33,297 bases of DNA, taken from contig CAITSE010000314.1 in the NCBI GenBank assembly GCA_903894975.1, positions 1 to 33,297 on the forward strand. Reading direction: 5' to 3'. How positions within the stretch are numbered: position 1 is the first letter of the stretch; the number at the start of each line of letters is the position of its first letter. The position numbers and the translations under genes were made by a program. The notes below the pieces were generated by a model. It had not been told where the DNA came from. It saw only the letters and a list, made by a program, of their open reading frames with translations, and ran no database searches. This document shows positions 33,062 through 33,297 of the stretch, one piece after another. Origin of the DNA: an uncultured Lentisphaerota bacterium (lineage in GTDB: Bacteria; Verrucomicrobiota; Lentisphaeria; Oligosphaerales; CAITYL01).

Positions 33062-33127
33062 CGCAAAAGAACGCAAAGAACACAAAGAAAATTCTCTTTT
33101 TTGCGATCTTTGCGATCTTTCGCGGCA
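33062..33127. repeat. Periodic-arm hairpin, 9-bp unit CGCAAAGAA
   Basis: Left units CGCAAAAGAA, CGCAAAGAA, CACAAAGAA (33062-33089). Right units TTGCGATCT twice and TTCGCGGCA (33101-33127). It lies 38 bp after the HNH stop. Confidence 0.8.
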
Positions 33128-33202
33128 AAAAACAAATCCCTTATGCTCGCGCAATCCAAAATGGTTCGCCCCTACAGGGCTCCGGTGTCACTTTCGCTCC
33201 AC

Positions 33203-33221
33203 CCTGGGGCGTTGCCCCAGG
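33203..33221. repeat. REP-like hairpin at window end
   Basis: CCTGGGGC, GTT, GCCCCAGG: a perfect 8-bp stem. The surrounding 33160-33280 has no coding content and looks like an interspersed non-coding repeat. Confidence 0.55.
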
Positions 33222-33297
33222 CTATTATGGACCCGCGCCTTCAGCGCTCCGATTTACCGAAACCGCACGCGACCCTGATGGTCGGGGTATTGACTCC

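Noticed and set aside
33160-33297. Start of another gene at the window end
   Set aside because: No frame has recognisable content; the stretch holds a strong stem and looks like a non-coding repeat.

Overview
This is a GC-rich bacterial chromosome segment carrying 23 supportable protein-coding genes, one of them frameshifted, and an unusually large amount of structured intergenic repeat DNA. No rRNA, tRNA, transposase, phage gene or CRISPR array was found. The gene set is chromosomal housekeeping of a Gram-negative, diderm bacterium: LptE-like and BamD-like outer-membrane assembly proteins, PpiD-like periplasmic foldase, type IV pilus motor genes. HydF implies a [FeFe]-hydrogenase and so an anaerobic, probably fermentative, life. 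The combination and the intergenic repeat style suggest a PVC-group bacterium (Lentisphaerota/Kiritimatiellota/Verrucomicrobiota side); that placement is inference and was not tested by a tree.

Layout. 1-4.5 kb, minus strand: rsmE, an unassigned TIM-barrel-like gene, a Na+/Ca2+ exchanger and a Na+/H+ antiporter. 4.9-7.9 kb, plus: rpe and a ppiD-like foldase. 8-10.9 kb: a hotdog thioesterase (minus) bracketed by two copies of a ~141-bp repeat, hydF (plus), ispF (minus). 11-12.7 kb, minus: bamD-like and lptE-like genes, divergent from nusA-infB-rbfA (13-16.9 kb, plus). 17.2-19.6 kb, minus: recJ and recX. 20.2-27 kb: a TPR/GspE-N-domain protein (minus) divergent from pilB-pilC-pilS-pilR (plus). 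27-32.5 kb: a frameshifted cstA (plus), a clan-A glycoside hydrolase (minus) and a purM-like gene (plus). 32.7-33 kb: a small HNH nuclease.

Functional groups. Translation: nusA, infB, rbfA and rsmE act on transcription elongation, initiation and 30S maturation. Envelope: bamD-like, lptE-like and ppiD serve outer-membrane and periplasmic protein handling. Pilus: PilB (ATPase) and PilC (inner-membrane platform) with the PilS/PilR pair, in which PilS has the phospho-acceptor histidine but no ATP-binding catalytic domain.

The most unusual signal is between genes. At least nine gaps hold hairpin-like elements whose arms are degenerate tandem repeats of a fixed short unit: 7 bp (GAACRTY / GTTCAAY), 9 bp (ATGGACNNN; GAACAGAAG...; TTCCACGAA; CGCAAAGAA) or 10 bp (TCGA-type). 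In two places a 7-bp-unit pair encloses a 9-bp-unit pair in the same nested order, directly against the start of the next gene. REP/REPIN-like elements (141-142 bp copies, GGAT-loop hairpins, an ATGCGCGTCAA-type motif) add to this. I know of no described system that explains the periodic-arm elements; their function is unknown.
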